Assembly: GCF_034190915.1 (NCBI RefSeq)
Contig: NW_026947500.1
Coordinates: 22,008,501 to 22,072,500 of the forward strand
Source: Cavia porcellus
Lineage: Eukaryota > Chordata > Mammalia > Rodentia > Caviidae
Length of the DNA: 64,000 bases
Direction: 5' to 3'
Positions 46,880 through 59,688 of this stretch are shown in pieces; within the stretch, counting starts at the first letter, position 1, and each line of letters begins with the position of its first letter. The notes under the pieces were generated by a model. The model saw only the letters and a program-made list of their open reading frames with translations, did no database searches and was not told where the DNA came from. The position numbers and the translations under genes were made by a program.

Positions 46880-49560
46880 GAAGCAATCAAAGTTTATCAT
46901 TGCAAAAAAGGAAGAAGACGGAGGAGGAGAATGTTCAGTTTAGATATGAAAATGTACATGATCTGAAAATAAAAGATTGGGAAAAGATACATAAATAGTA
47001 CTCAAAAGAGCAGGAGAAGCCACACTTGGACAACTGGCATAAGGGACAAAGATGGACTTTACAGAGATAAAAGGAAGATGCATCAGTTACATAAGCATTT
47101 GATGGCAGAGCACCTTATCCTTCTCATACTCATCCAACAAATTGAGAAAGCAGGAACACTCTCTGTCTTAATTTATGAAGCCAGCATTACCTTGAAACCA
47201 AAGTCAAGCAAAGATATTAGAAGAAAATAAAACAGATGAATATCCTCGATGCAAAAATCTTTGACAAAATACTAAAAATAATTCAAGAACATAGTAAAAG
47301 GATTTTACATGATCAAGTGAAGTTTATTCCTGAAATGTGAAGTTGGTAGGACATGCAAAAAGCCAGTTGGTGTAATGCATGGAATTGGTAGAATTATGAG
47401 CAAAAACTATAGGAGCTTTTCAATTAATGTAGAAAAAGAATTTAATAAACTTCAATGTCGATTCATGACAAAGCACTTGACAAATGAGGAATGAAGGCAG
47501 TTACCTAGACAGAAAAAGGCAACACTTCAGTAAAAGCCATATTTTTAAAACCCACAATTACTAACATGTTGGATGGTGAAAAACTGAAATTTTCTCTATA
47601 ATGTCAGGGGCAAGGCAAAGATATCTTTATCCTTTCTTAATACTTGTATTTACTGTAGTACTAAAAGTCTTTGTCACAGCAGGTAAGCAAGAAGAAGAGA
47701 TAAAATCACATTGAAAAGGAAGAAGTCACATTGTCTCCTTTCACAGATAATATGATTTTATCTGTAGAGCACCCTAAAATGTTACTTACCTATGCTTACA
47801 TACAACTGTTCATACTAATAAACTAATACAACAAATTTAGAAGGTACAAAATAATTACACAACAAACAGATGTGTTTCTATGCACTAAATAATAAACAAT
47901 TCAAAAAAATTTAAATGTAATTCCACTTAAAATAGTATTGAAAAAAATAAAATATTTAAGAATAAACTTACCCAGGGAAGCAAAAGTCTTCCATGCTCAA
48001 AGCAGCCTAATATGGAGACACAAATAAATAGAGATTCTATGTTCACAACTCGAGATTTAATATTTGTAAATGTGCATAAAACCTAATGCCATCTGTAGAT
48101 TCACTGTAATTTCTTCAAAATGTCCATGACCTTTTCTTTTTGGTAAGAAAGAAAAAATCTTGAAATTCATGTAGAGTCTCAGGATCCCAGATAGACAAAA
48201 CAGTCCTGAGGAAGAAAAACAAAGATGGTGATCTCACTCTGCCTTTTAGGACGAAAACATATACAAATGTGCAGCAATCAAAACAATGTGGAGCTGGCAC
48301 GAGTACAGACACATCCCAGAGTGAAGAACCAGCAGTAAACCTTCACAAGTGTGACAGAATAGTCTTTGACGAGGGTACCATAGCTGCTAGATGAGAAAAG
48401 GATAGTCTCCTCAATAAATAGTATCAGGAAAATCATGCTTCCACATGCAAAAGGATGAAGCTAGGCCTTTACCAGTACCACATACAACAATTTAAAGACT
48501 ATAAAACCTAGCCTGAAAAAAATGGGAAAGCTTTGTAACTGGATTTGGCAGTGATTTCTTGGATATGGTATGAGAAGTATGGGCAAGAAAAGGAAGAATA
48601 GATAAATGGAACTACATAAAATTTTAAAGTACAAAGCAAAAGAAATAGTTCCCAGATCGAGTGGAAGCCTGTGGCATGAGAAAAATATTTGCAAACCATC
48701 ACTCTGGATAAAATGTAAGGAAAACTCTTACAACTCAACAATAAAAAAAAAAAAAATCTGAAAACGGGCAAAGGACTTGAATAAATTTTTTTCAAAGACT
48801 ATGCATGTAGGGGCTGGGGATTTAGCTCAGTGGCATAAGCGCCTGCCTTGCAAGCAGGCAGTCGTGAGTTCGATCCCTGGTACCGATAAAAAGGAAAAAA
48901 GACAAAAAAAAAAAAAAAGAATATGTATGTATGACTAACAAGCATATGCAAAGATGGTAAACATCACTGACTATCAGAAATGCAAATCAGAACCATAAAA
49001 AGATATTACTTCATACCCATTAGGGTGGCCGCAACTAAGGAGGAAAGGGGGAAAAGAGAAACAAGTATTGGTGAAAATGTGGAGAAATTAGAATTTTTGT
49101 TCACTGTTTACAGCAAACAATATGGAGAGTTCTTTAAAAGTTAAAAATAGAATTACTGTATGATCTGGCAATCCCACTTCTTTGTTTATATATATCCAAA
49201 AGAATTGAAAACAGGATCTCTGAAAGATACTTCCACATTTACCATTATTTGCATAAACCAACAGGTGGAAGCAACCCATGTGCCCATCAGTGGATAAATT
49301 TAGACAGGAATCATGGCATATAGACACAATTGAATGTTATTTATGCCTGACGCAGGAGATCTTGTCATATGCCACATTATCCAAAGTGACAAATGCTGCA
49401 TATTTCCACTTGTGTAAAGTATCAAAAGTAGTCCCTTGGAAAATAGGAACAGAAAATGAATTTCAACAGTTTAAACTACCCAGTGGAAAAAATATTCCTC
49501 AAGATTCTTTTCAGGGAAGTATAAAATGACATTTTATACAGACATCTGTTCGGTTATGAA
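46880..49560 (+). repeat. Decayed L1 ORF2
   Basis: Plus-strand ORF2 from before the RT (47100-47960, with a tatgattttatctgtag RT relic at 47750) through the C-terminal region (48930-49520, atcccacttctttgtttata). A SINE at 48810 splits it. Confidence 0.75.
48810..48918 (+). repeat. ID-like SINE, well preserved
   Basis: ggggctggggatttagctca, cttgcaagcaggcagtcgtg, ggtaccgataaaaaggaaaa, poly(A). Partial duplication gactatgcatgta / gaatatgtatgta flanks it. Confidence 0.92.
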
Positions 49561-50369
49561 AAACTCAAGACATTGCTATTGGGGACATAAATAGACACAA
49601 GCCTTTTGCAAAATAATTTAGTCTTCCTGGAATTTGGGATCCTCCATGAGCATTTGTTACAGGTTGCCTCTAGTAGGTGTAGAGAAGACCAGGATGTAGT
49701 GGTGCTTGGGATTGCCAATTAATTGTATTCTAGGCATCAGAGCACATACCACTGGGGCTTGTGTTTTCGCCCCCTCTTCCCATTGGGAGCAGGACATTGT
49801 TGTTATCCTTTGCTTGGGGACAGTCGCTAGAAGGAAGAGTTATGAAGGCCTAGCCCGGTCCTGCTATTATTGCAGTAGTCCAGCAGATTGCCTTATGGAT
49901 GCTAGGTTCATGTCTATCCTTGAATTCACCCTATGCAAGTATCTCTTGAAGCTTTTGAGGCTTTGGTAGTTTCACTCAAAAAGTCCCACTTACCTATAGC
50001 TTCGAGTTTTGCTCATAATTTGTGGATCACCAAAAGCCTCTCTCCTTGCTTTTATGGTATTTGACTATAAAAATTCTCCCATAATTTTTGGGAGTTGGGA
50101 GTGGTAGTATATTAACATGCTCACTTTGTCACTTGCTTCAGTTTTCTTACATTCCACTTCCATCTGACTTTCTCTCGCCCAGATTATGCAAGTTGCTCTT
50201 CCTGACTGGTTTTACATTAGCTGTCAGCATCTGTCCAGTTTCCTCTGTTGGTACTACCAAGAGCATGTTCCTCCGAATCCTCCAAGGAGAGGCAAAGGAA
50301 TCTGTTTTTACGCTAACAGATGATTCTTATGTATACTAAACTTTGGGGAAAGCTGTCTACACTACTTTC
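49561..50369. other. Intronic sequence, no gene seen
   Basis: Short ORFs of 83-87 codons here lack family features; an old unrecognised repeat is possible. Confidence 0.45.
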
Positions 50370-51480
50370 TTACGTTTACTTTTATTAGTACAAGCATGCA
50401 GTACACAATGTTTACATTCATTTTAGGGAGTAAGTACATGTACTTAAAATGTCTTAATTCTTTTTATCCCCCTTCCCTTCTCTATGCCCTCTCTAGCCCT
50501 AAATTCTTTCCCACTTGGAAAAGACCTGTCTCCTTTTTTCCTACTGTCTGTGTTTTGTTTAGTTCTTTAAACTTTGGTTTTATAAGAGAAGTTATATGAC
50601 AGTTAAGCTTATATGTCTGTTTTATTCACTTACCATGGTCTCAAGGTGCATCCATTTTCCTATAATTGATTCCAATTTACCCTTTATGGCAGAGTACTCC
50701 ATTATGTATGAATACCTCATTTTACCTAACAGTTCATCTGTTGGAGGATGTATAGGCTCTTTCAGAATTAGCTGTTAGGAGTTGTGCTATTATAAACATA
50801 GATTTGCTTGTCATGCTCTTATATAATGTCTTTATCTCTTTGGAGAAGACACTTAGAAGGGGGAATGGCTCAGTTGAATAGAACTTCTATTTTTAGTTTT
50901 TCAAGGAATCTCTATAATGATTTCCATAGTGGTGCTAATTTATATTCCTGCCACGATGTGAATGGGTCTTTTTCCCCCACAGCCTCCTCAACAGTTGATA
51001 TTGTTTGATTTCTTTCTTTTTTTTTTTTTTAAATTTTCTGGAGAAGGTGGGGGTGGAGGGTGGAAAAAGAAAGGAAGCAAGTGTAAAAGGGAAAGATGGA
51101 GGATCAAGATTGGGGGTGGGGACTCCTGTGTATGTGTATGTTGGAAGGAATGGAGTGAAAGTAGTTGAATGTTGGAGGAAATTGGGACTAAAGAAGCGAG
51201 CAAGGTATACAGTGCAGTCGGTTGGAGAAACAAGGTGCATCCTTGAGCCATGGAAGTGTTTGGAGGATGAGAATGAACCTAGGGGCAGGAGACGGTTGGA
51301 GGGGCAGGTTGAACCTGGTTGTTTGATTTATCGATAATAGCCATTCCTTCTGGAGTAAATGAAATCTCAGTATTGTTTTAATTTCCATTTCTCTAATGGC
51401 CAGTGATGTCAAGCATTTTTTAATGTACTTATGAGTCATTTGTGCCTCTGAGAAGTATCTCTTCATTTCTGTTACTCATT
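50370..51480 (-). repeat. L1 3' end (minus), split by a retrocopy
   Basis: Antisense L1 tail: gtctcaaggtgcatccattt, ggcagagtactccattatgt, then gccattccttctggagtaaa on the far side of the insert at 51012-51318. Confidence 0.8.
51012..51318 (-). mobile_element. Short poly(A)-tailed retrocopy of an unidentified RNA
   Basis: The duplication ttgtttgattt (51001-51011 and 51319-51329) flanks 307 bp that starts with a T-run, so the copied RNA reads on the minus strand and ends in poly(A). The body is pyrimidine-rich on that strand, with ORFs of 87 and 101 codons that I do not recognise. It has no SINE or LINE hallmark. It interrupts L1 sequence that continues cleanly on both sides. The best reading is a truncated processed copy of a cellular transcript or unknown SINE. 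Confidence 0.75.
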
Positions 51481-53289
51481 TTAAATTGAGTGTTTATTTG
51501 GGGAGTTCTGATTTTTTTTTAAAGTTTCTTCTGTACTCTAGATACTAGTCAATTGAAATTAGCAAAACATTTTTTTTGCTCAGTTGTGTAGGTATAGTGT
51601 GTCTCTTCACTGTGTTGGTTTTCTTTCACGGTGTAAAAGTCTTGGCATGAGCTATTAATCTTTAGTAATAGTCTGAATATGTTAAGGTACCTTGGTAGGA
51701 TTCTAATTAAAGTGCTTATTTATGAGTTCCTATGATGGTTAGTGGTTATCTATAGTACTTTTTAGATAATAAATAGCAAAGTTCTCATAATTTTTTGTTG
51801 AACTACACACTGATCTGTTCTTATGTGTGAACAGTGTTTTTTCTCCTCAAATGCTTACTTTTTCTAAAATTATTGTTCTTTACCATTTTCCTAAGTGGCA
51901 GTGGCCCCTGCAGCAATGTTTACTTTCCACAGTGCTCTGTCATTTTTTCTGACTCACCACCAGGCGAGTTTAGATCTAAAATTAATTAACATGGTTTTGA
52001 GACATCTTGCAGGGGAGGGCAGGATTCCTGAAACTTGATCCCAGGGCCTCATGTGTAGACCACTGAGCTTTGTACACAAGTCCAGTTACCATGGTTTAGA
52101 GTCCGTTTTCAAAGGACTTTCTGGGTGGGGGAATAGAGTCACGTATGTGTGTTTGTGTATGATAGTGGATTTCTTCTCATGTGTGTATTTTACACAAACC
52201 TAGCAGAATATTTTGCACAGAATCAGGGCTGTATGAGTGTCTGTGAAATTATAAGACATGCTTATCACTCATCCAGAGTTAGAAATGAAGAAGCACACGG
52301 GAAGTGATCTTTGCCCTCCAGCTGTGCTTCATCAATCCTGCTCCCTAGAAGACCTATAAAGTGCCACTTTTCTCTGAGAACCTGAGAAGAGACAAACGAG
52401 TTGGTGACCACCCAGTGATTGGTAGGAAGGAAAGATGACTGGCACTGAGGACACTGATTATACACACTGAAACTTGTGGGCTGCGATTTTAATCTACCTG
52501 CTAGGCTGAAAAAAATGAGTAATTTCCCCAAACAATGTTAAAGTCTCTATGAACTTAGTGCTAGTGTCTATATAAGGCAGGCAGGCCAGTGATAACCCCC
52601 TGGAGGGCCTTGACATGCTGCTGGCCTTTACCGGTGCTCTTCTGGCCACTTTTCAGTTGGGCTTTCTCCAGGCGCTCGGTCTTGACACTGCCAGAGCAGC
52701 GCTCCAAGTGATTTCTGCACAGGTGTTCAGCTGCAGGAGCTGCCACCATGACGCCTGCTCCCAGAAACAGGAGGTTGCGCTGTAACTTCAAACTGCAGGA
52801 CTAGCAAACTGAACACTCAGCAAGTACAGAACTTCACTCCTTCAGGGTAGGTTGTAGCAAAGAATTGGATCTGCCACTGAATTGTTGATTTTACTTGGTG
52901 GCAGGTGAATCTCTATTTCAGATACCATCTCTATTTCAGACACCTACCATTTATCAGGCCCCTAAAATAATGTAAAAGAAAACTAGGTGAATTCCCAGAA
53001 TTTTTGTTGTTGTTCTTCTTTGGTCAATTTCATATTTTTACAAGGTTTTTAATTTTTTGAAATTAACTTTAAATATTCATGTGGCAAAAAAGTTAAAACA
53101 ACAGTAATAACAGTACAAGGGGCATGGAACCAGAGGCAACAGTGTAGCATTATTCACTTGGTTTGTAAATTTTGAGTCTTTTGGCTGTTTGAATTTTTGA
53201 GGTCATAATAGTGAAACGAAAGGAATAATAAATTTCAGCTTCATACACAGATGGGAGTATCTTACTGTTTTTGATGTTACTGTTGGTGT
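51481..53289. other. Intronic sequence with one unassigned 76-codon ORF
   Basis: The minus strand at 52791-52561 reads MKLQRNLLFLGAGVMVAAPA and then a basic, lysine-rich tail. It resembles a short signal-anchor protein, but I cannot name a family and see no promoter or splice support. The rest is featureless AT-rich intron. Confidence 0.35.
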
Positions 53290-53445
53290 TTGTTTTTCCC
53301 TTATGGTACTAGGTATTGGGCCCAGGGCCTTCACACTGAGCTACATCCCCAGCCCTTATTTTCCTCTTTGTTTTGGGGCAGAGTCTCACAGTAAGTTGCC
53401 CTCAATGGGCTTGAACTCAGGGCCCTCCTGCTTCACTCTCCAGAG
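53290..53445 (-). repeat. Composite ID + B1 SINE relic
   Basis: ggtactaggtattgggccca ... gagctacatccccagccc, then gagtctcacagtaagttgcc. Confidence 0.75.
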
Positions 53446-55604
53446 TGGGAGATATCTTAGATTTAAGCAAAGATCAGAAAATAGTTTGCCCACCATATTG
53501 TACTCTGATGAAGCTTGTAGAATATATAAGTCATAAAAACATACAGTTGACTTCAGATATAGAAGAGAATGTTAGAGTATTATGATGCATATTTAATTGC
53601 TATCACAAGTGACAGCAGCTGTCCAGCATGTTTGGCAGCTGTCTTTAAGGTGTGCTCACAGCGCTGGTTGGCCTGAATTCATGAACTCAGTTACTCCCTA
53701 AAACGAGCAGACACAGTTGGTTGACTTTATAATTCACTTAGAGAACTGTGAAGTTGAAAGTTTTGAGTCTTATTCAGCCTTTTAGGGATCCAAGTTCTTT
53801 TATAGATGGCAAAGAAAACTTAGCTTAGTTTTTAGTTTTTAAAAAATAAGACTTTAAAAGTCAGTGAAAAGAGTCAAAAAGTATATTGGGCATCAAATTG
53901 CTTTTTAAATTCAATCTTTTGATAAGTATAAATTAAAGTGGAAGAAATTCAGTTTCTCTGAAAATGATGAATGGGCTCAGCACATTCAGAAAAGTACCTG
54001 AAAAAATCGTATCTTGGTGAATTATAAAATTCTTTGAAAAAAACTGGTAAGCATTACTCAATAAAGCAAATCAGGATTGTATCAGATCTATTGGCATGCA
54101 GGAGATATCTACTAGTGCAGGCACTGCATAGTCTTAGTAAATTTAATAGGGAATTCTAATTACATCATAGATTTGCTTCACTAGGAATAACATAAACTGC
54201 TAACCAACATTTCATCCTTGCAGCTGTTACTAGCTAAGGTATTAATGTGGGCATCATACATGGACTGTGCCCTATACCAAGGATTTTGTCCATGATTTTT
54301 TGGAGAAGTAAGCATCTTTCACAAATAATTGTGATGCACAATCTGGCACAAATGGAAATTTTTTTTGGCCACAAACAGATCGTGGTCAGGAAAGTTTGGA
54401 CACAGATGTTTGTCAACAATTTTCAAATAACCAGTTGCGGGTTGAAAGGCAGCACCTCCAATAGCCAAACCTTGCATTTTTCTCTCCAGGAATTTAACCA
54501 ACAGGGCAAGAATGGAGTGTTCAATTTAAGAATCAATTGATGTATGTAACCCTTAGGCCCAGTTGTTCAGCTGATCCTATCACTCTGGCAGAAGACAGCG
54601 GTTCATAAATGCATTTGGGCTCATGGTTTGGTCTGGTTCTGCCATTCACTCTGATTTATGAGCTGTATATAACAATATTCAGCTTTTCTTTGGTTGCTGA
54701 CATGCTCACATTAACCATAATGGTCCCTCCTTGCAGTTGGTTCACTTCTTAGCATATCTACGCAAAACACATTGAGTTTCATTGGAATAAATGTTTAAAG
54801 CACAGTACACAATCAAGAGAGCCATTTTCTTCATAGTATGTGTTAGATTCATATTTGGTTGAATTTATATGGTATAATCAATGTGAAAACAATTTTTTAA
54901 ATTCCCCTTTTTACTATGTATGTCAACAGTTTCCTATCAACTAATAAAATGTTTTGATGTTTGAGTTTTAATGTGTTTTAATTAACTATCCAGAGAGAAA
55001 TTCTTAAGTTGAATATATCTGAGAAGTAAATTGTTCAGCTGATCTAAGTGATAAAATGAATAATTCTAAAGAGACCAATATAATTAAATAACTGGAAGAG
55101 TACAGAAATATTTAAAATAAAAAGAAAAATACTCCAGAGAGAAATAAATTTTAAGCAGTTAAAGCTGATTGATTTTTCATGAACTACATTGCTGTTTTGG
55201 AAGCAGGAACCTGAGACAGAAAATAACTTCTCTATTAAGAATATTATCTTTCCATTTTTGGTATTTTATTAGCTAACATTGTATTTTAGTTTTTAACAAT
55301 TACAAAAGAGTTGTAACATACAGAAAATATGTATCCATTTCCCAAACTTTACAATGCTAACATTTTATTAGTATTTACATTTGATCCTTTTAAAGAAATA
55401 AAATGTTTCAGTGACCACTAAAGCATCTTTCTCCCTCTCATTCCTTCCCAGGAGTCATCACACCCAAGACATTGGTAGAAATTTTTCCTATCATGTTTAG
55501 CACACTTTCTTCATATAAATGGTCTGTTTTAAAACTTTCCATAAGTAACAAAGTACAGTGAATATCTTTTTGCAAGTTGGCTTTCTCTGTTCATTGTTTT
55601 TATT
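53446..55604. other. Intronic sequence, no gene seen
   Basis: A 97-codon plus ORF (54247-54540) and a 60-codon minus ORF overlap it. Neither is recognisable; a decayed retrocopy is possible at 54230-54540. Confidence 0.4.
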
Positions 55605-55795
55605 TGTTTTGTGTTTTGGAGATAAAGTTTCATGAGCCTAGAGTCTCACTATGTAATCCAGGCTGCTTTGAGCTTGCTATATATCCCAGTCTGGCTTCAA
55701 ACCCGGGATCCTTCTGCCTCAACCTCTCGAGTGCAGTATCAGAAGTGTGTGCTACCACACATCCATCTGAGCTTTGTGTATTTGGATAATGTAGG
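55605..55795 (-). repeat. B1-type SINE
   Basis: Reverse B1 (tctcactatgtaatccaggc, gcctcaacctctcgagtgc). Confidence 0.8.
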
Positions 55796-56173
55796 CTCAG
55801 TTTGCCATTTTAACTGCCGGATAACATTCCATTCCATTCTGTAAATGGACTATCATTTTTTATTCATTTCAGTAGAAATAACACACCCACCCTCTGTGTA
55901 AGTCTCCCCAACCTGCAGGGGTGCATGGTAACAGACTGCTACTGATGTTCTCCAGGGCAGCTGTGCCTTTTTGTTATACTCTCACCAGCAATGTGCTCAA
56001 GTTCTTTTTTTCTTTATAACCTGATAGATGTGCTTGGCACTGGTGTTGTAGTTTTTACTGAACATCTCAAAAAATGAGTTAGGGTCAAAAGTGATTACCT
56101 CTAGAGGTGAGAAAGTGAGAGTGGGAATTCCCGCTATTGTTCATAAGCTTCAAAGAGCCTTTTGACTGTAACA

Positions 56174-56258
56174 TTTTTTCTTTTTGGTCCTGGGGATCAA
56201 ACTTAGGACCACACTTGCTAGGCAAGTGCTTATACCACTGAGCTAAATCCCCGACCCG
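56174..56258 (-). repeat. ID-like SINE
   Basis: ttttggtcctggggatcaaa ... tataccactgagctaaatcc ccgaccc. Confidence 0.85.
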
Positions 56259-57738
56259 ACTCTTCAGCATTTAAAAAAAAATTTACTCGCACCTGATATG
56301 GTTACATTCATTGTGGGAAGATGATGCATGTATATAACACATCTTAATTCTTTGTACTTCCCCATTTGATTCTTGAAAAGTTGCATGTAAAGGTACAAGT
56401 AAAAACTAAGTTAAACAATATGCTGTGTCTGTATCAGCACAGCACCAAAGACTTTCTGCCCTCTCCCCACGTTCTGTGTCTGCACTGGTCTCCTCACCTT
56501 ATTCAGATGCCCAGGATATTTGCATTTGCCTTTTCTCAGTTCCCAGCGTTTCCTCTCTAGCTGTGTTCATGGTTTGCTTGTATGGTTCCTTTGGATCCCT
56601 GCCCGAATGTCACCTTCTCAGCAAGTCTTCACTGTCCTTTTCTGTTGCGTCCTCCGCTCATCAGCATGAGCATCATCATTTTAATGCTTCTTTTCCCTTC
56701 CCTTCCCTTCATCTTTACTTCTCTGTCATGAACACCTCAAACAGAGCCTTGACTACCTTGAGCAACCAACACATAGTCATCAGATGGGTAGGACAAAAGC
56801 AAAGTAATTGACGCATAAATTCACTTAAAAGGTGAAACAAGTGGGTAACAATGAACTCAGTTTCCCAAATTATCAACAAATGTAAATTAAAGCATCCATA
56901 ATAATTTTTGCCTGCCAAATCAGGAGAAATAAAAGTAGATCATAATATCTCTGGTAAGGGTAGAAGAGGAAATGGAGAAGGGAGTTTAAAATGCAGATCC
57001 TCCCACCAGGGCACATATAGCCATGTGTGAGGCCCCTGCTGCAGCCCCATTTCTACCATGAAACATTAGGAACCCCTGAGCTGCCATTGTTAAATTACAA
57101 AACTATATGCTTTTTAAAAATAAGCAGCCAGTCTAAAATAATGAGGGCAGCTTATACTATATGTTCTATATTCTGGTGTCATTTGTATCTCACAAAACAC
57201 AAGTTTATATTTCTATATTTATGATTCTATAAGCAAAGACCTAGAAGAAGTACTTACAGTGTGTTGCCAGAAGTTTCCTTTTATTAATCTGTAGTCATTC
57301 AGGTAACGTGTTTCATAGTACCTCTAAGTAGTCCCTAGGTTCCAGGAAAAGAGCTGTGAAAGAGGGACCTGACCTCAGAAGACTTCTGTGCTAGCAGAAG
57401 ACACCATCCCTGAGCAGTACACAGGTGCCACATCATGGGTCAGCTGGGAGGACACATAAGAAAAGTGACAAAGGGCCAGTGGGTGCTCACAGGCCTGCTT
57501 TCTATAGAATGGGTGTGGGTTTTGCTGTCAGATACAGCTGCCACTGGCCTTGTGTAGCTGGTTCTTGTCAAGTGACTAGGGCAACTGGGGTGCTGGATTT
57601 TTTTATTTTACTTCAATTCATTTAAATTTTATTTTTTTATTCATTTAAATTTAGATTGCCACATGTGACAGACAGTGCATTGATAGGGTATAGTCAAAGA
57701 AAACCTTGCTTACCCAAGTGACATTCTAACTGAGACGT
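56259..57738. other. Intronic sequence, no gene seen
   Basis: No recognised exon, and no clear repeat apart from T-rich stretches. Confidence 0.45.
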
Positions 57739-58401
57739 GTGTACAAAGCCAGTGAGCTAGCCATGTGTTCTAGGTGGGATGAACAGCAGGACCTGATTGG
57801 CACAGCTGGAGGCAGAACAAAAGGGAAGAGTCAGAGAGCAAGCCAGGGGACCCATCAGGAAAGACCAAGGTGGCTACTTATTACAAGACTTCACTTTTTC
57901 TCTGGGGGAGGCAGGACAGCATGGCAAAGCCATGAACAGTCAGGTGTCTCACCATGGAGTTGTAAGGGTTGCTTGAGCCATTTGGATGCTAAGCAGAGGA
58001 CTGAGGGCAAAGGCAGGGAGACAATCAGGATACTGCGTTACTGCCTGACAGACTGGAGCTGGTGCAGGCCAGAAGCCAGAGGTAACAGTAGAGATGCTGA
58101 AAAGAGGTGGGGAGAGGGAGAGGGAAAGAGGAACCAGGCCTCAGTTCATTTAGGGAGCACTTGGGTTAGGATACTTGGAAAGGAGATCTGGGAGTTCTGT
58201 AGGGGGCCCGGCCACTTGGCTGCATCTGTGCGTAGTTACATCAAAATCCTGATAGTGACTAACACTAAAATGGAAAGGGCAGCTAAAGGGTTTCTTCATG
58301 GAGAACCAGGAGAAGAGAAGCTGATAGATGGAGAAGTTCTTTCTGTGTTCAGGCCAAAACCAGTCATTGACCGTTTCAGCATGAAGGCTTTGAGTCTTTA
58401 G
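57739..58401 (+). other. 220-codon intronic ORF, probably chance in an old repeat
   Basis: This ORF is purine-rich and ends 54 bp before the FANCC exon. Its first codon is GTG, its composition is low-complexity (G, R, K, E, S rich), and it lacks domains. Sequence such as gacaatcaggatactgcgtt and gtaacagtagagatgctg resembles an ancient mammalian interspersed repeat. I do not consider it a gene. Confidence 0.5.
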
Positions 58402-58455
58402 TTACATGTGGCTCTCAGATTAGGGTAATTATTTCTTATGTTATTTCTTCCTTAG

Positions 58456-58620
58456 GATGGCTCCTGAACGAGTGGCATCCTTGTCACAAGTTTGCATCCC
58501 ACTTGTTACCCTGCCTGATTTTGAACCCCTGGTGGAGGCCCTGCTCATCTACCATGGACATGAACCTCAGGAAGTCCTCTGTCCAGCATTCTTCAAAGCT
58601 GTAAATGAGGCCTTTTTGCT
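58456..58620 (+). CDS. FANCC: FANCC internal coding exon (human c.522-686 equivalent)
   Basis: The acceptor is ttatttcttccttag and the donor is gtaagtg. The first base completes the arginine codon from the previous exon. The exon then encodes [20 protein letters not shown], continues through [20 protein letters not shown], and ends KAVNEAFL plus two bases. Its length of exactly 165 nt and its phases equal those of the human exon. [10 protein letters not shown] and EALLI-HG-EPQE are strongly conserved FANCC stretches, while several other residues differ. The following exon (KKISLPM... in human) is not in the remaining 5.4 kb, so the gene continues beyond the window. Nothing here suggests a pseudogene: the frame is open and both splice sites are canonical. 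Confidence 0.96.
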
Positions 58621-58865
58621 GTAAGTGATGTTCTTTCATGCTATTGTCCAGTTTTGTTTTCTCCTTTCTTAGAAAATATTTTGGTGTGTTAGAAATGTTA
58701 TACAAATATGAAATATGATAGCGGTTTTCAAAAATTTTGATATCTGTCTCCCACTTCACTTTTTACAATTATTGAGCATCCCAAAGAACTTTTAAAAATA
58801 TGGGTCATACTTATCAAAATTTGTCACATTTAAATTTAAAACAGATTTTAAAATACTTAGCTGCA

Positions 58866-59095
58866 TTGGGGGAATAAGTACAGCTCACTGGTAGAGCACT
58901 TAACTACCCTGGATTTGACCCACAAAAAGAGCTGGGCCTGGTGCTGCATGCCTGTAATACCAGCACTCAGGAGGCTGAGGCAGGAGAATCATTGCAAGTT
59001 CAAGACCAGCCTGGTTACAAAGTGAACTCAAGACCAGCCTGACCTATATAGTGAGACCCTGTCTCAAAAACAACAACAAGAAGACCACAAAAAGA
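58866..59095 (+). repeat. ID + B1 composite SINE
   Basis: gtacagctcactggtagagc ... ggatttgaccc, then cctggtgctgcatgcctgta, a doubled gaccagcctg segment and gagaccctgtctcaaaaac. Confidence 0.88.
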
Positions 59096-59189
59096 AATCT
59101 TATTTTAAAAACTGACCATATTTTAACACAAATATAGCATGTTTTTATGAAGAATCATGATCTTTTACAAGACAAAAAAAAAAAGTTTG

Positions 59190-59310
59190 GCAAGCCAGGT
59201 GTGGTATCTCATGCTTATGATCTGGCACTTCGGAGGTTGAAGCAGGAGAATTGAGAATCTGAGGCCAATTTAGGCTATATAGCAAGATCCTGTTTCCACA
59301 AATATTGTTT
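59190..59310 (+). repeat. Diverged B1-type SINE
   Basis: gccaggtgtggtatctcatg ... ggaggttgaagcaggagaat ... atagcaagatcctg. Confidence 0.8.
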
Positions 59311-59569
59311 AGTAAGAGTGGCATTGTTTTTACATTTCAGGATTTTTTTGTGTGGCTTGATAGTTGGGTTTTCATATCTGCTTCTGTGTTTGGTCTGGTG
59401 GATGTGTTGTTTTGGCTGAAGAGTATAAAGAAAATCTAGCCCCACATACATTTAAATGGTTGACAAAGGCAGAAATACTGTAGTGGCCATCTCAGAGTGT
59501 AGTGGCATACTCTGCTTGGATGCCTTGTCAAAGTTCAAAGTAGTTATTTTTTAAAGATTAATAACAGTG

Positions 59570-59671
59570 GGGGCTGGGCATTTAGCTCAGCAGCATAAGC
59601 ACCTGCCTTGCAAGCAGGCAGTCATGAGTTCGATCCCCGGTACCAATAAAAAGGAAAAAGACCAAAAAAAA
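59570..59671 (+). repeat. ID-like SINE with perfect target duplication
   Basis: Duplication aaagattaataacagtg (59553-59569 and 59672-59688) is perfect over 17 bp. Body gggctgggcatttagctcag through ccccggtaccaataaaaagg and poly(A). This is a young copy. Confidence 0.95.
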
Positions 59672-59688
59672 AAAGATTAATAACAGTG

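Noticed and set aside
57739..58401. 220-codon plus-strand ORF just before a FANCC exon
   Set aside because: GTG start, low-complexity purine-rich composition, no domain, and similarity in style to an old interspersed repeat. It is not spliced into FANCC because the acceptor at 58455 defines the exon.
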